From: CAIKAP01 sp964574605
Lineage (GTDB): Bacteria > Verrucomicrobiota > Verrucomicrobiia > Palsa-1439
NCBI GenBank assembly: GCA_964574605.1
Contig: CAZNOK010000001.1
Span: 1-64,000 of the forward strand
Direction of reading: 5' to 3'
Length of the DNA stretch: 64,000 nt
Part shown: positions 18,362 to 25,289 of the stretch, piece by piece
How the letters are laid out: every line of letters begins with the position of its first letter
Numbering within the stretch: the stretch's first letter is position 1
The notes under the pieces: model-generated
Seen by the model: only the letters and a program-made list of their open reading frames with translations
The model's database searches: none
What the model was told of the DNA's origin: nothing
Made by a program: the position numbers and the translations under genes

Positions 18362-18385
18362 CGGCCAGCGGTTAGAAGAACGGAC

Positions 18386-19165
18386 ATGGCCGGATTGGAT
18401 TATGCGGAGGTATTGGATTTGTTTTGTTGGGGTCTCGACAAGCTGAGCCGACCCACGCTCTCGAACTTGCTGGCCGGGTACGAGGAGTACGAGCATCGGT
18501 ACGGAACCAGCCGCGCCATCTGGCGATTGGAGCGGGAACGGCTGATTCACCGCAGCCGCACGGGCAGGCGGATTGAGTTTGTCGTCACGGCGGCAGGACA
18601 AAAACGGTTACCGGTCTTTGAACCGCAACCACATTGGTCGCGGCAGTGGGACGGCGCATGGAGGGTGGTGACATTCGATTTGCCGGAGACGCAACGCAAA
18701 GAACGAAAACGACTGTGGCAGGCATTACGGGCGCACAAACTCGGGTTGCTCCAGCGCAGTGTGTGGGTCTGGCCGCATGACATGCGCGCCATGCTGAACG
18801 AGATCATCCGCATTGAGGGACTGCCGGAATGTTTTTGTGGGTTTCAGGCCAGCCGATTGTTTCTCTGCACCCACGCCGAGGTGGCCGCCACGGCGTGGGA
18901 CTGGGAGGAAATCAACCGGCGCCACCAACACTACCTGCAACGCGTGACGGGCACCGAGGTGGAATTGCGCAACGTCGTCGTCCTGCCGGATCTGGCGACA
19001 ACGGCCCGCCATGAACGGCAGGCCTATCAATATGCGTTTTCCTTTGACCCGCTTCTCCCGCGAGTGTTGTTGCCAAAGTCGTATGCTGGCTTCCGTGTTG
19101 AGGAACAGCATCAGGCCTTCCGTCGTCGGCTGGGCCTGCGGCTGCAACAACTGTCCACCACCTGA
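18386..19165 (+). CDS. PaaX-family protein with Cas2-like central domain
   Basis: A 259-aa cytoplasmic protein with the three PaaX domains in order. Residues 1-75 form a winged-helix region (WRLERERLIHRSRTGRRIEFVVTAAGQKRL). Residues 90-170 form a Cas2-like ferredoxin fold (WDGAWRVVTFDLPETQRKER then LGLLQRSVWVWPHDM). Residues 170-259 form the C-terminal domain with FDPLLPRVLLPKSYAGF, matching the family DPxLPxxLLPxxWxG pattern. ATG at 18386 was chosen because the wHTH starts there; the open frame runs far back antisense to the fucosidase. PaaX proteins are usually repressors of phenylacetate degradation, but no paa gene is here, and the gene stands alone between two 40-bp palindromes. Its role may be to bind or process those palindromes. 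The Cas2-like fold makes a Cas2 misannotation likely; no CRISPR is present. Confidence 0.8.
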   Translation: MAGLDYAEVLDLFCWGLDKLSRPTLSNLLAGYEEYEHRYGTSRAIWRLERERLIHRSRTGRRIEFVVTAAGQKRLPVFEPQPHWSRQWDGAWRVVTFDLPETQRKERKRLWQALRAHKLGLLQRSVWVWPHDMRAMLNEIIRIEGLPECFCGFQASRLFLCTHAEVAATAWDWEEINRRHQHYLQRVTGTEVELRNVVVLPDLATTARHERQAYQYAFSFDPLLPRVLLPKSYAGFRVEEQHQAFRRRLGLRLQQLSTT

Positions 19166-19170
19166 CAGCA

Positions 19171-19210
19171 TGTCCGGTCAGAAGGAACGATCGTTCCTTC
19201 TGACCGGACA
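19171..19210. repeat. Right 40-bp perfect palindrome of the PaaX cassette
   Basis: A 40-bp perfect inverted repeat centred between 19190 and 19191. Each half reads TGTCCGGTCA + GAA + GGAACGA. It begins 5 bp after the PaaX-like stop codon. It differs from the left copy at two positions per arm, and both arms changed in a complementary way. Confidence 0.97.
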
Positions 19211-19330
19211 AGGGTGGACTTGAAGGAAGTGGGAGATATCAGGCCCCGGCTGGAGATGGTTTTGCGAGACCCGCGGCATGGCTCATCTTTGGGTTTGCAG
19301 TCCGGTGCGCAGTGTGATAGACGGCGCAGC

Positions 19331-20506
19331 ATGAAAACAACACATTTGCTGGTAACGATGGTTTTCGTGGCGGCGAGTGCGTTCGCCGCCGACTCTGTGG
19401 TGGTCAAGATGGTCGGTCCTGACCAGAAGCCGATGCCGGATTTCAGTTTCACGACGCGCCCCGCCGCGTCGCGCAGCTACAGCGACATTCAACGATGGAA
19501 GACCGACGCCAAGGGCGAGTGCCGGTTGGCCAATCTCAAAGGCTCCGGCCAATATATTCTGGCATGGACAGCCACATGGACAGACAAGGGATTGATGGAG
19601 AAGGGCACTCTGACCGCCTCGCTCAGCAGTGGTCAGCCGAAGATCATCGCGTTGAAAGCCGCTGTAATCCCGAAAGGCTCCGTCGCCGCCACCCTTCAGA
19701 CCTGTGCCCGGTCGCTTTCCAGTTTTTGCCTCGACCGCGACGACCGCTTCCTCGTCTGCGACACGATGAACAAACGCATCCGCGTTCTCAGCGCCGACGA
19801 CAAACTGATCAAGGACATACCTCTCAGTTTCGGCCCGCAAGTGGTCGCGTGCCGCGCCGACGGCAGCATTGTCGTGGCCGGCTGTGGCGCCAACGGCGGC
19901 GAAATCGTGCTGCTCAATGATCAGGGCGTGAAACAGGCCGTGGCTGAGTTGCCCGGCAAATCCCGCACCGCCACCGCCGTCGGTGCGCAAGGCCAGGATG
20001 TGTTCGTTTGCGTCCAGGCCAAGACTGGTTACTCCATCTACCGCCTCTGCGACAAACTCCAGAATGCCACCGAGATTGTGAAAGGACTGCGCGGCTGTTG
20101 CGGCCAGATGGACTTCAAGGTTCAGGAAGGGAATCTCTTTGTCGCCCACTGCACGAAGTTCCTTGTCGAGAAATACAACCGCGAAGGCAAGCTGCTCGCC
20201 TCCTTCGGCAAACGCGACAACGGCACCTCCCAATCTTGGAAGGGCTGTTGCGAGCCGAAGAACGTCTGCTTCGACAAACAAGGCAACCTCTACACGTCCG
20301 AGTCCTCCAACTGGACTGTCAAGAAATACACCGCCACCGGCAACTACATCAACTTCATCGGCTCCATCGCCGAGGTCGGCGATTGCGTCCGCGCCACCAT
20401 CGTTTGCACCAAGGACAACCGCATCTACATGCTCGACCATCCACGCAACCTCATCCGGCCCGTTCTGCCCGGCAAATCCAAGGACGTCTCGACCGGCCGT
20501 TCATGA
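19331..20506 (+). CDS. Secreted NHL-repeat-like beta-propeller protein, Cys-rich
   Basis: A 391-aa exported protein. The signal peptide MKTTHLLVTMVFVAASAFA begins at ATG 19331. An N-terminal beta-sandwich (residues 20-115, with KTDAKGECRLANLKGSGQYILAW) precedes an NHL/SMP-30-like propeller with blades such as FCLDRDDRFLVCDTMNKRIRVLS and VCFDKQGNLYTSESSNWTVKKYTATGNYI. Cysteines recur at blade positions (CGANGG, GCCGQ, GCCEPKN, GDC), which suggests disulfides or a metal/redox centre. Its stop overlaps the start of the PhnD-like gene by 4 nt (ATGA). The ligand is unknown. Confidence 0.65.
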   Translation: MKTTHLLVTMVFVAASAFAADSVVVKMVGPDQKPMPDFSFTTRPAASRSYSDIQRWKTDAKGECRLANLKGSGQYILAWTATWTDKGLMEKGTLTASLSSGQPKIIALKAAVIPKGSVAATLQTCARSLSSFCLDRDDRFLVCDTMNKRIRVLSADDKLIKDIPLSFGPQVVACRADGSIVVAGCGANGGEIVLLNDQGVKQAVAELPGKSRTATAVGAQGQDVFVCVQAKTGYSIYRLCDKLQNATEIVKGLRGCCGQMDFKVQEGNLFVAHCTKFLVEKYNREGKLLASFGKRDNGTSQSWKGCCEPKNVCFDKQGNLYTSESSNWTVKKYTATGNYINFIGSIAEVGDCVRATIVCTKDNRIYMLDHPRNLIRPVLPGKSKDVSTGRS

Positions 20507-21288
20507 AATTGCGTTCGTTTCTCTTCGCCATCCTCGCCTGCGCCAGCGCGAGCGCCGATGATTTCCCGATGCTCGTCCTCGACCCGCTCGCCGCCAAGAA
20601 TGCGTGCGCGTGCGTGGCCGGTTACGCCCAGCGCGACTACGACGCCTTCGCCGGATATCTCGGCGAAGCGTTGAAGACGCCGGTCTGCCCGCAATTCGGT
20701 TCCGCCCTCGCCGGCCAACCGGCCATCGTCATCGGCAAACAAACCTCCATCGAATACGCCGCCAAGGCGTCGGGATTGAAACTGACACGCGTCGCCATGC
20801 TCACCGACCTGAAAGGCGGCGCCAAGCTCCACGGCCTCTTCGTCGTCCGTGCCAAGGACCCGGCCAAGTCAATCGCCGACCTCAAAGGCCGCAAGATCAT
20901 TTTCGGCCCCGCCGATTCCGGCGAAAAGCATGCCGCCGCAATCGCCGCGTTGAAGAAAGCCGGCGTGCCGGTGCCGGAAAAAATCGAGACGCGCGACACC
21001 TGCAACCAATCCGCCGCCGAGGTGGCCGAGAACCATGCCGACGTCGCCGTCGTTTCCAGCTACGCGATGCCGCTGCTCGAAGGCTGCGGCACCATCGGCA
21101 AGGGCGAGCTTCGAATCATCGGGCGCACCGCCGACGTGCCGTTCATCGCGCTGTATGTCACCAGCAAATTCCCCGCCGAAACATTACCGGAACTTCAGAA
21201 GGCGCTGGAGAAAGTGGCCTCCGACAGTCATCTCCTCGACAAGTTGGAGTCCGCCAAGGGCTTCATTCTCGAAAAAAAAAGTAACTGA
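20503..21288 (+). CDS. PhnD-like periplasmic substrate-binding protein
   Basis: A 261-aa protein with signal peptide MKLRSFLFAILACASASA. It has the phosphate/phosphonate-binding family layout: DPLAAKNACACVAGYAQRDYDAFAGYLGEAL at the N-terminus, LHGLFVVRAKDPAKSIADLKGRKIIFGPADSGEKHA in the middle, and HADVAVVSSYAMPLLEGC, the usual A-D-V-A-x-x-x-x-x-A block. It lacks any neighbouring ABC permease or ATPase, so it may sense or deliver a ligand to the partner propellers rather than to a transporter. The C-terminus reads ILEKKSN and stops just after an A9 run; reading one base out of phase there leads straight into the PQQ-like propeller. Confidence 0.75.
   Translation: MKLRSFLFAILACASASADDFPMLVLDPLAAKNACACVAGYAQRDYDAFAGYLGEALKTPVCPQFGSALAGQPAIVIGKQTSIEYAAKASGLKLTRVAMLTDLKGGAKLHGLFVVRAKDPAKSIADLKGRKIIFGPADSGEKHAAAIAALKKAGVPVPEKIETRDTCNQSAAEVAENHADVAVVSSYAMPLLEGCGTIGKGELRIIGRTADVPFIALYVTSKFPAETLPELQKALEKVASDSHLLDKLESAKGFILEKKSN
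21271..21280 (+). other. A9 slippage-prone run joining PhnD-like and PQQ-like frames
   Basis: G at 21271 is followed by nine A residues at 21272-21280. In the PhnD-like frame the stop TGA follows at 21286. With one A fewer, the reading frame continues without a stop into the PQQ-like propeller to 22432. This could be a programmed frameshift, transcriptional slippage, or a homopolymer error. Confidence 0.6.
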
Positions 21289-22432
21289 CTCCGGCTGGAC
21301 CGACTGGCGCGGCGCTGATCGTTTGTCGCATTCGCCATTTGTTCCGGCGAAGCTGCCCGCAAAACCGGTTTTCCTCTGGCGCGCCCCGCTCACCTCGCAA
21401 GGACTCGGCGGCGTCGCCGCGACCGAGTCCGTCGTCATCGTCTCCGACAAGAACGAAGAGAATGACATCTGGCGTTGTTTCGACGCCGCCACCGGCAAAC
21501 AGTGCTGGGAGTTCACTTACTTCGCGCCCGGCAAAATGGATTACGGCAGCGCGCCGCGCGCCACGCCGGTCATCAGTGGCGACGACGTGTTCTTGTTCAG
21601 CGCAATCGGCCAACTTCAATGCGTCGCGCTGCGCGACGGCGCCGTGAAATGGTCGCACGACTTGCATCTCGAATATGGCGGCGAAGTCCCGACGTGGGGC
21701 TACTGCGCCACGCCGTTGCTCGTGGACGATCTCGTCATCGTCCCCGGCGCCTCGACGAATGTTTTTCTCGCCGCGTTCGACCGTCGCACGGGCGCGCTCC
21801 GCTGGAAAACTCCCGGCGCCAAGCCGAGCTACGGCAACTTCATCTGCGCCGAGTTCGGCAAACGCCGGCAGATCATCGGTAACGACGCCGACGGCGCCGG
21901 CGGCTGGGACCCGAAGACGGGAAAGCGACTCTGGACAGTCGAGGCGGAGTTCCCGGCCGAGTTCAAGGTGCCGACGCCGATGAAGTGTGGCGAGCGCTTG
22001 TTGCTGGCCGCCGAGCAGAGCGGCGCGCGGCTGCTCGCGTTCGACGCCAACGATTGCGCAGTTTCAAAACCGGTTGCGCAGAACCCCGACGCGAATCCCG
22101 ACGTCACTTCGCCCGTCGAAGCCGACGGCATGATCTGGTTGACGACCAACAACGGCATCTACTGTCTCGACGGCAACCTCAAGATCGTGTGGCAACTGGA
22201 GGATGATCCTTTCAAGGATCCCGCCCAGTTGATCGCCGGCAACGGGCGCGTGCTCGTGCTCACGAACAAGGGGACGCTCGCGCTGTTGCCGTCGCGTCCC
22301 GTCGCGACGACGAAGCCGCAGTTGCTGCCGCTGGTGAAGGACGTGGAAGCGTGGTCGCAGCCCGCGCTGGTGCGGGGGCGGCTGTACGTGCGGACGGATG
22401 CCGAGTTGTTGTGCGTGTCGCTGCCGGAGTAG
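21281..22432 (+). CDS. PQQ-like beta-propeller domain, no start codon of its own
   Basis: About 383 residues of a PQQ-binding-like propeller. It begins TDSGWTDWRGADRLSHS, matching the usual family start (WPxFRGxxRxG), and continues with blades such as VIVSDKNEENDIWRCFDAATGKQCWEFTY, DDVFLFSAIGQLQCVALRDGAVKW, WDPKTGKRLWTV and YCLDGNLKIVWQLEDDPFKDP. No ATG or GTG start and no signal peptide are found in this frame before the domain; TTG at 21323 would cut off the first strand. The simplest reading is that the domain is the C-terminal half of a PhnD-propeller fusion made across the A9 run. The coordinate 21281 is the first clear codon after that run, not a proven start. Confidence 0.7.
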   Translation, partial: VTDSGWTDWRGADRLSHSPFVPAKLPAKPVFLWRAPLTSQGLGGVAATESVVIVSDKNEENDIWRCFDAATGKQCWEFTYFAPGKMDYGSAPRATPVISGDDVFLFSAIGQLQCVALRDGAVKWSHDLHLEYGGEVPTWGYCATPLLVDDLVIVPGASTNVFLAAFDRRTGALRWKTPGAKPSYGNFICAEFGKRRQIIGNDADGAGGWDPKTGKRLWTVEAEFPAEFKVPTPMKCGERLLLAAEQSGARLLAFDANDCAVSKPVAQNPDANPDVTSPVEADGMIWLTTNNGIYCLDGNLKIVWQLEDDPFKDPAQLIAGNGRVLVLTNKGTLALLPSRPVATTKPQLLPLVKDVEAWSQPALVRGRLYVRTDAELLCVSLPE

Positions 22433-22438
22433 GGGCGG

Positions 22439-22467
22439 TTGACAAACGCGCCGGGCGCGGCTACGAT
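22439..22467 (+). promoter_or_regulatory. Sigma-70-type promoter of tRNA-Ala
   Basis: A consensus -35 TTGACA (22439-22444), 17-bp spacer and -10 TACGAT (22462-22467) lie directly upstream of the tRNA, whose 5' end is 17 bp past the -10 box. The -35 starts 7 bp after the stop codon of the preceding gene. Confidence 0.8.
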
Positions 22468-22483
22468 GCGGCGCGATTTCGGT

Positions 22484-22560
22484 GGGGACGTAGCTCAGTT
22501 GGCTAGAGCGCCTGAATGGCATTCAGGAGGTCGTGGGTTCAACTCCCATCGTCTCCACCA
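22484..22560 (+). tRNA. tRNA-Ala (GGC)
   Basis: A 77-nt cloverleaf with acceptor arms GGGGACG and CGTCTCC, D-stem GCTC/GAGC, anticodon stem CCTGA/TCAGG around the loop ATGGCAT (anticodon GGC, reading GCC), T-arm GTGGG/CCCAT with the TTCAACT loop, discriminator A, and encoded CCA at 22558-22560. Confidence 0.97.
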
Positions 22561-22671
22561 ATCTTTCATTCAATGAACTGGAACGCGATTGATGACTTGC
22601 GGCGCGTCCGACGCAAACGGCGTCGGCGATAGCTGCGGTGTCTTCGCGCAACGTTTGTTCCTCTTTGCCTT

Positions 22672-24501
22672 ATGACCCAACACATTCGCAATATCGGCAT
22701 CATTGCACACGTTGACCACGGCAAGACCACGCTCGTGGACAAGTTGCTGCGCGACGCCGGCCTGTGGCGCGACAACCAGCAGGCGGAAGAACGCGTCATG
22801 GACTCGATGGACCTCGAAAAGGAAAAAGGCATCACCATCAAGGCCAAGAACGCCTCCGTCCACTGGAGCGACCATCTCATCAATATCGTGGACACGCCCG
22901 GCCACGCCGACTTCGGCGGCGAGGTCGAGCGCATCCTCGGCATGGTGGACGGCGTGCTGTTGCTCGTGGACGCTTTCGACGGGCCGCAAGCGCAGACCCG
23001 GTTCGTGTTGAAGAAGGCGCTCGGCCACGGGCTGAAGGTCATCGTGGTCATCAACAAGATTGACCGCGAACACGCCGACCCGCTCGGCGTGCACAACAAG
23101 GTGCTGGAACTTCTTCTCGAACTGCACGCCACTGAGGACCAGTTCAATGCGCCCTTCATTTACGCCAGCGCCCGCGACGGTTATGCCATCCGCAAGCTTG
23201 ATGACCCGCATAACGGCATGACGCCGTTGTTCGAGACGATCCTCAAACACGTTCCCGCGCCGAAAGCCGATGCGTCGGCGCCGTTCGAGATGCTCATCAG
23301 CAACCTCGACTGGTCCGATTATGTCGGACGAATCGCCATCGGAAAAATCACCGGCGGCAACGTCAAGGTCGGCGACTCCATCGTCTGCATTCACAAGGAC
23401 AATCGCCGAGCGCGCGCCACCATCACGAAGGTCTTTGAGTTCAGCGGCCTGAAATCCGCCGAGAGCACCGTCGGGGAAGCCGGCAACATCGTCGGGTTGT
23501 CCGGCTTCGACGAAGTCTCCATCGGCGAGACGCTTTGCGACAGCGAGGAACGCGAACCGATTCCGTTTGCCGAGATTGATCCGCCGACCATCCAGATGCA
23601 GTTCGCCGTCAACGACGGCCCGCTCGCCGGGCGCGACGGCAAGCTCGTCACGGCCCGGCACATCCGGGAGCGGCTCGTGAAGGAAACGCGCACGAACATT
23701 TCGCTCAGCGTCGAGGACACGGAATTCCCGAACATTTTTCTGGTGAGCGCACGCGGCGAGATGCAGATCGCGATTCTCGTTGAGCAGATGCGGCGCGAAG
23801 GTTACGAAGTGCTCGTGTCGCGTCCCGAAGTCATCACGCACCGCGACAAACAGGGCCGGTTATTGGAGCCATACGAGACGCTCTGGGTCGAGACGCCGCA
23901 GGAGAAACTCGGCGACGTGATGCAGGTGCTTGCCGCGCGCAAGGCCGAGATCACGAATATGCACCATCATCCGCACGGCGTAACGATTGAGTGCGCGATT
24001 CCGACGCGCGGCCTCATCGGGTTCGAGACCGATCTGGTGAACCTCACCAGCGGCGCCGCGGCGATGTCGCACCTGTTCAAGGAGTACGGCCTGTGGAAGG
24101 GCGAGATCATGACCCGCGCGACCGGCACGCTCGTCTCGATGGAGACTGGCGTCGCCACCGCGTGGGCGCTCAACAACATCCAGGAACGCGGACGGTTGTT
24201 CATCGGGCCGCAGGAGGACGTGTACGAGGGGATGATCATCGGCGAGAACCCGCGCACCGACGACATGCCGGTCAACCCGACGAAGACCAAGCACCTGACG
24301 AACATGCGTTCGGTAGGCGAAGGGAAGGGGATCCAACTCGAACCGCCGTTGAAGATGAGTCTCGAACGCTGTCTCGAATACATTGACGTTGACGAATACG
24401 TCGAGGCGACGCCGAAGAACCTCCGGCTCCGCAAGCGAATCCTCAACGCCGTGGCCCGCAAGCGCGCGAACATGGCCGCCGCGTCGGCAGCGGGCGAGTG
24501 A
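22672..24501 (+). CDS. typA: GTP-binding protein TypA/BipA
   Basis: A 609-aa ribosome-associated translational GTPase of normal length. The G domain shows AHVDHGKTTLVDKLL (G1), the switch region KGITI, DTPGHADFGGEV (G3) and NKIDREHADP (G4). EF-G-like domains II, III and V follow, then the BipA-specific C-terminal domain with ATGTLVSMETG and GMIIGENPRTDDMPVNPTKTKHLTNMRS. It is needed for growth under stress and for ribosome assembly in other bacteria. Its start is 112 bp after the tRNA and it is followed by a small exported cupin protein. Confidence 0.97.
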   Translation: MTQHIRNIGIIAHVDHGKTTLVDKLLRDAGLWRDNQQAEERVMDSMDLEKEKGITIKAKNASVHWSDHLINIVDTPGHADFGGEVERILGMVDGVLLLVDAFDGPQAQTRFVLKKALGHGLKVIVVINKIDREHADPLGVHNKVLELLLELHATEDQFNAPFIYASARDGYAIRKLDDPHNGMTPLFETILKHVPAPKADASAPFEMLISNLDWSDYVGRIAIGKITGGNVKVGDSIVCIHKDNRRARATITKVFEFSGLKSAESTVGEAGNIVGLSGFDEVSIGETLCDSEEREPIPFAEIDPPTIQMQFAVNDGPLAGRDGKLVTARHIRERLVKETRTNISLSVEDTEFPNIFLVSARGEMQIAILVEQMRREGYEVLVSRPEVITHRDKQGRLLEPYETLWVETPQEKLGDVMQVLAARKAEITNMHHHPHGVTIECAIPTRGLIGFETDLVNLTSGAAAMSHLFKEYGLWKGEIMTRATGTLVSMETGVATAWALNNIQERGRLFIGPQEDVYEGMIIGENPRTDDMPVNPTKTKHLTNMRSVGEGKGIQLEPPLKMSLERCLEYIDVDEYVEATPKNLRLRKRILNAVARKRANMAAASAAGE

Positions 24502-24541
24502 TTTGTTGCAGATGGTGGGGCGCTCTGGTAGAAATGGTCCT

Positions 24542-25201
24542 GTGAGAATTCTGTTTGTCACAGCCATCGTCATCGCCGCCTTCGTCTTGCCGACGGCAGC
24601 GCAGAGAACCGGCGGCAGAGGAAGGAAGAGCGTGAAACAATCGAACAAGGGTTTCTACAAGGCCGACGGCACGTTCGACGACGGCAAGGCGAAGCAGGCG
24701 TATTACGCGATGATGAAACGCTTTGGTTACCCGGTGTACGACAAACTGAAGACGGACGATTTCTGGGCGATTGATTTCGGGTTGAAGGATTTCGTCAACG
24801 TCGGCATGGCCGGCATTTTCTGGTGGAATGACAAGAAGGACGGTTATTTCGGCCACGAGATTTATCTGTTGCCCGGACAGATGATTGTCGAGCACGCGCA
24901 CGTCGCGACGCCGGAAGCGAAACCGAAGATGGAGGCGTGGCAGGTGCGTCACGGCAGCGTCTATGTCTTCGGTGAAGGCGACGAGACAAAGCCGTGCCCG
25001 GTGGAGTTGCCGGAGAGCCAGGCGAAATACATCACGGTGAAGAACTGCAAGGTCCTCAAGCCCGGCGAAATCGCGGCTCTGAACCGGCCGGAAGCGAAAC
25101 ACTTCATGATCGCCGGGCCGGAGGGGGCGATTGTGACGGAGTACGCGACGTATCACGACAACGCCGGGTTGCGGTTCACGAATCCGGGCGTGAAATTTTA
25201 G
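24542..25201 (+). CDS. Exported cupin-fold protein, possible sugar-isomerase-like
   Basis: A 219-aa protein with an N-terminal signal segment (RILFVTAIVIAAFVLPTAA) from GTG 24542; ATG 24512 is an alternative start. The core holds GHEIYLLPGQMIVEHAHVA, then WQVRHGSVYVFGEGDETKP and KVLKPGEIAALNRPEAKHFMIAGPEGAIVTEYATYHDN. This is a cupin double-psi pattern in which HAH and a later Glu/His would bind metal. The arrangement recalls D-lyxose isomerase-type cupins, though export argues for a different role. It lies 41 bp after typA. Confidence 0.55.
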   Translation: MRILFVTAIVIAAFVLPTAAQRTGGRGRKSVKQSNKGFYKADGTFDDGKAKQAYYAMMKRFGYPVYDKLKTDDFWAIDFGLKDFVNVGMAGIFWWNDKKDGYFGHEIYLLPGQMIVEHAHVATPEAKPKMEAWQVRHGSVYVFGEGDETKPCPVELPESQAKYITVKNCKVLKPGEIAALNRPEAKHFMIAGPEGAIVTEYATYHDNAGLRFTNPGVKF

Positions 25202-25207
25202 TTCAAT

Positions 25208-25276
25208 GGTGGGGGCGAGCCGCCGGCTCGCCCGCCTCGTCGTGCCTTACGGACGACCCGGCGGGTCGTCCCTACC
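25208..25276. repeat. Double-hairpin interspersed repeat
   Basis: Two perfect hairpins sit 17 bp apart: GGGCGAGCCG/CGGCTCGCCC (25213-25233, 1-nt loop) and GGACGACCCG/CGGGTCGTCC (25251-25271, 1-nt loop). The outer edges GGTGGGGG and CCCTACC are roughly complementary. It fills most of the gap between the cupin gene and the histidine kinase. The layout matches the elements at 35282 and 37220, although the sequence differs. Confidence 0.8.
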
Positions 25277-25289
25277 GGAAAAAGAATAC

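Larger units (their letters stand above)
18304..19210 (+). mobile_element. Candidate palindrome-flanked PaaX/Cas2-fold cassette
   Basis: A 907-bp unit made of one gene bounded by two nearly identical 40-bp perfect palindromes, 42 bp and 5 bp from its start and stop. The arrangement resembles REP-bracketed RAYT transposase genes, but the encoded protein is PaaX-like and has no HUH or DDE motif. Whether the unit moves, or is an autoregulated gene with two operators, cannot be decided from one copy. No target-site duplication is obvious: the bases just outside are CG (18302-18303) and AG (19211-19212). Confidence 0.45.

Noticed and set aside
18386..19165. Cas2 CRISPR endonuclease
   Set aside because: The Cas2-like fold is the central domain of a PaaX protein with winged-helix and C-terminal domains; no Cas1, repeats or spacers are near.
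18304..19210. IS element with a DDE or HUH transposase
   Set aside because: No such catalytic motif is visible in the single encoded protein, and no target duplication is evident.
22570..23841. 423-codon minus-strand open frame
   Set aside because: Antisense shadow of typA.
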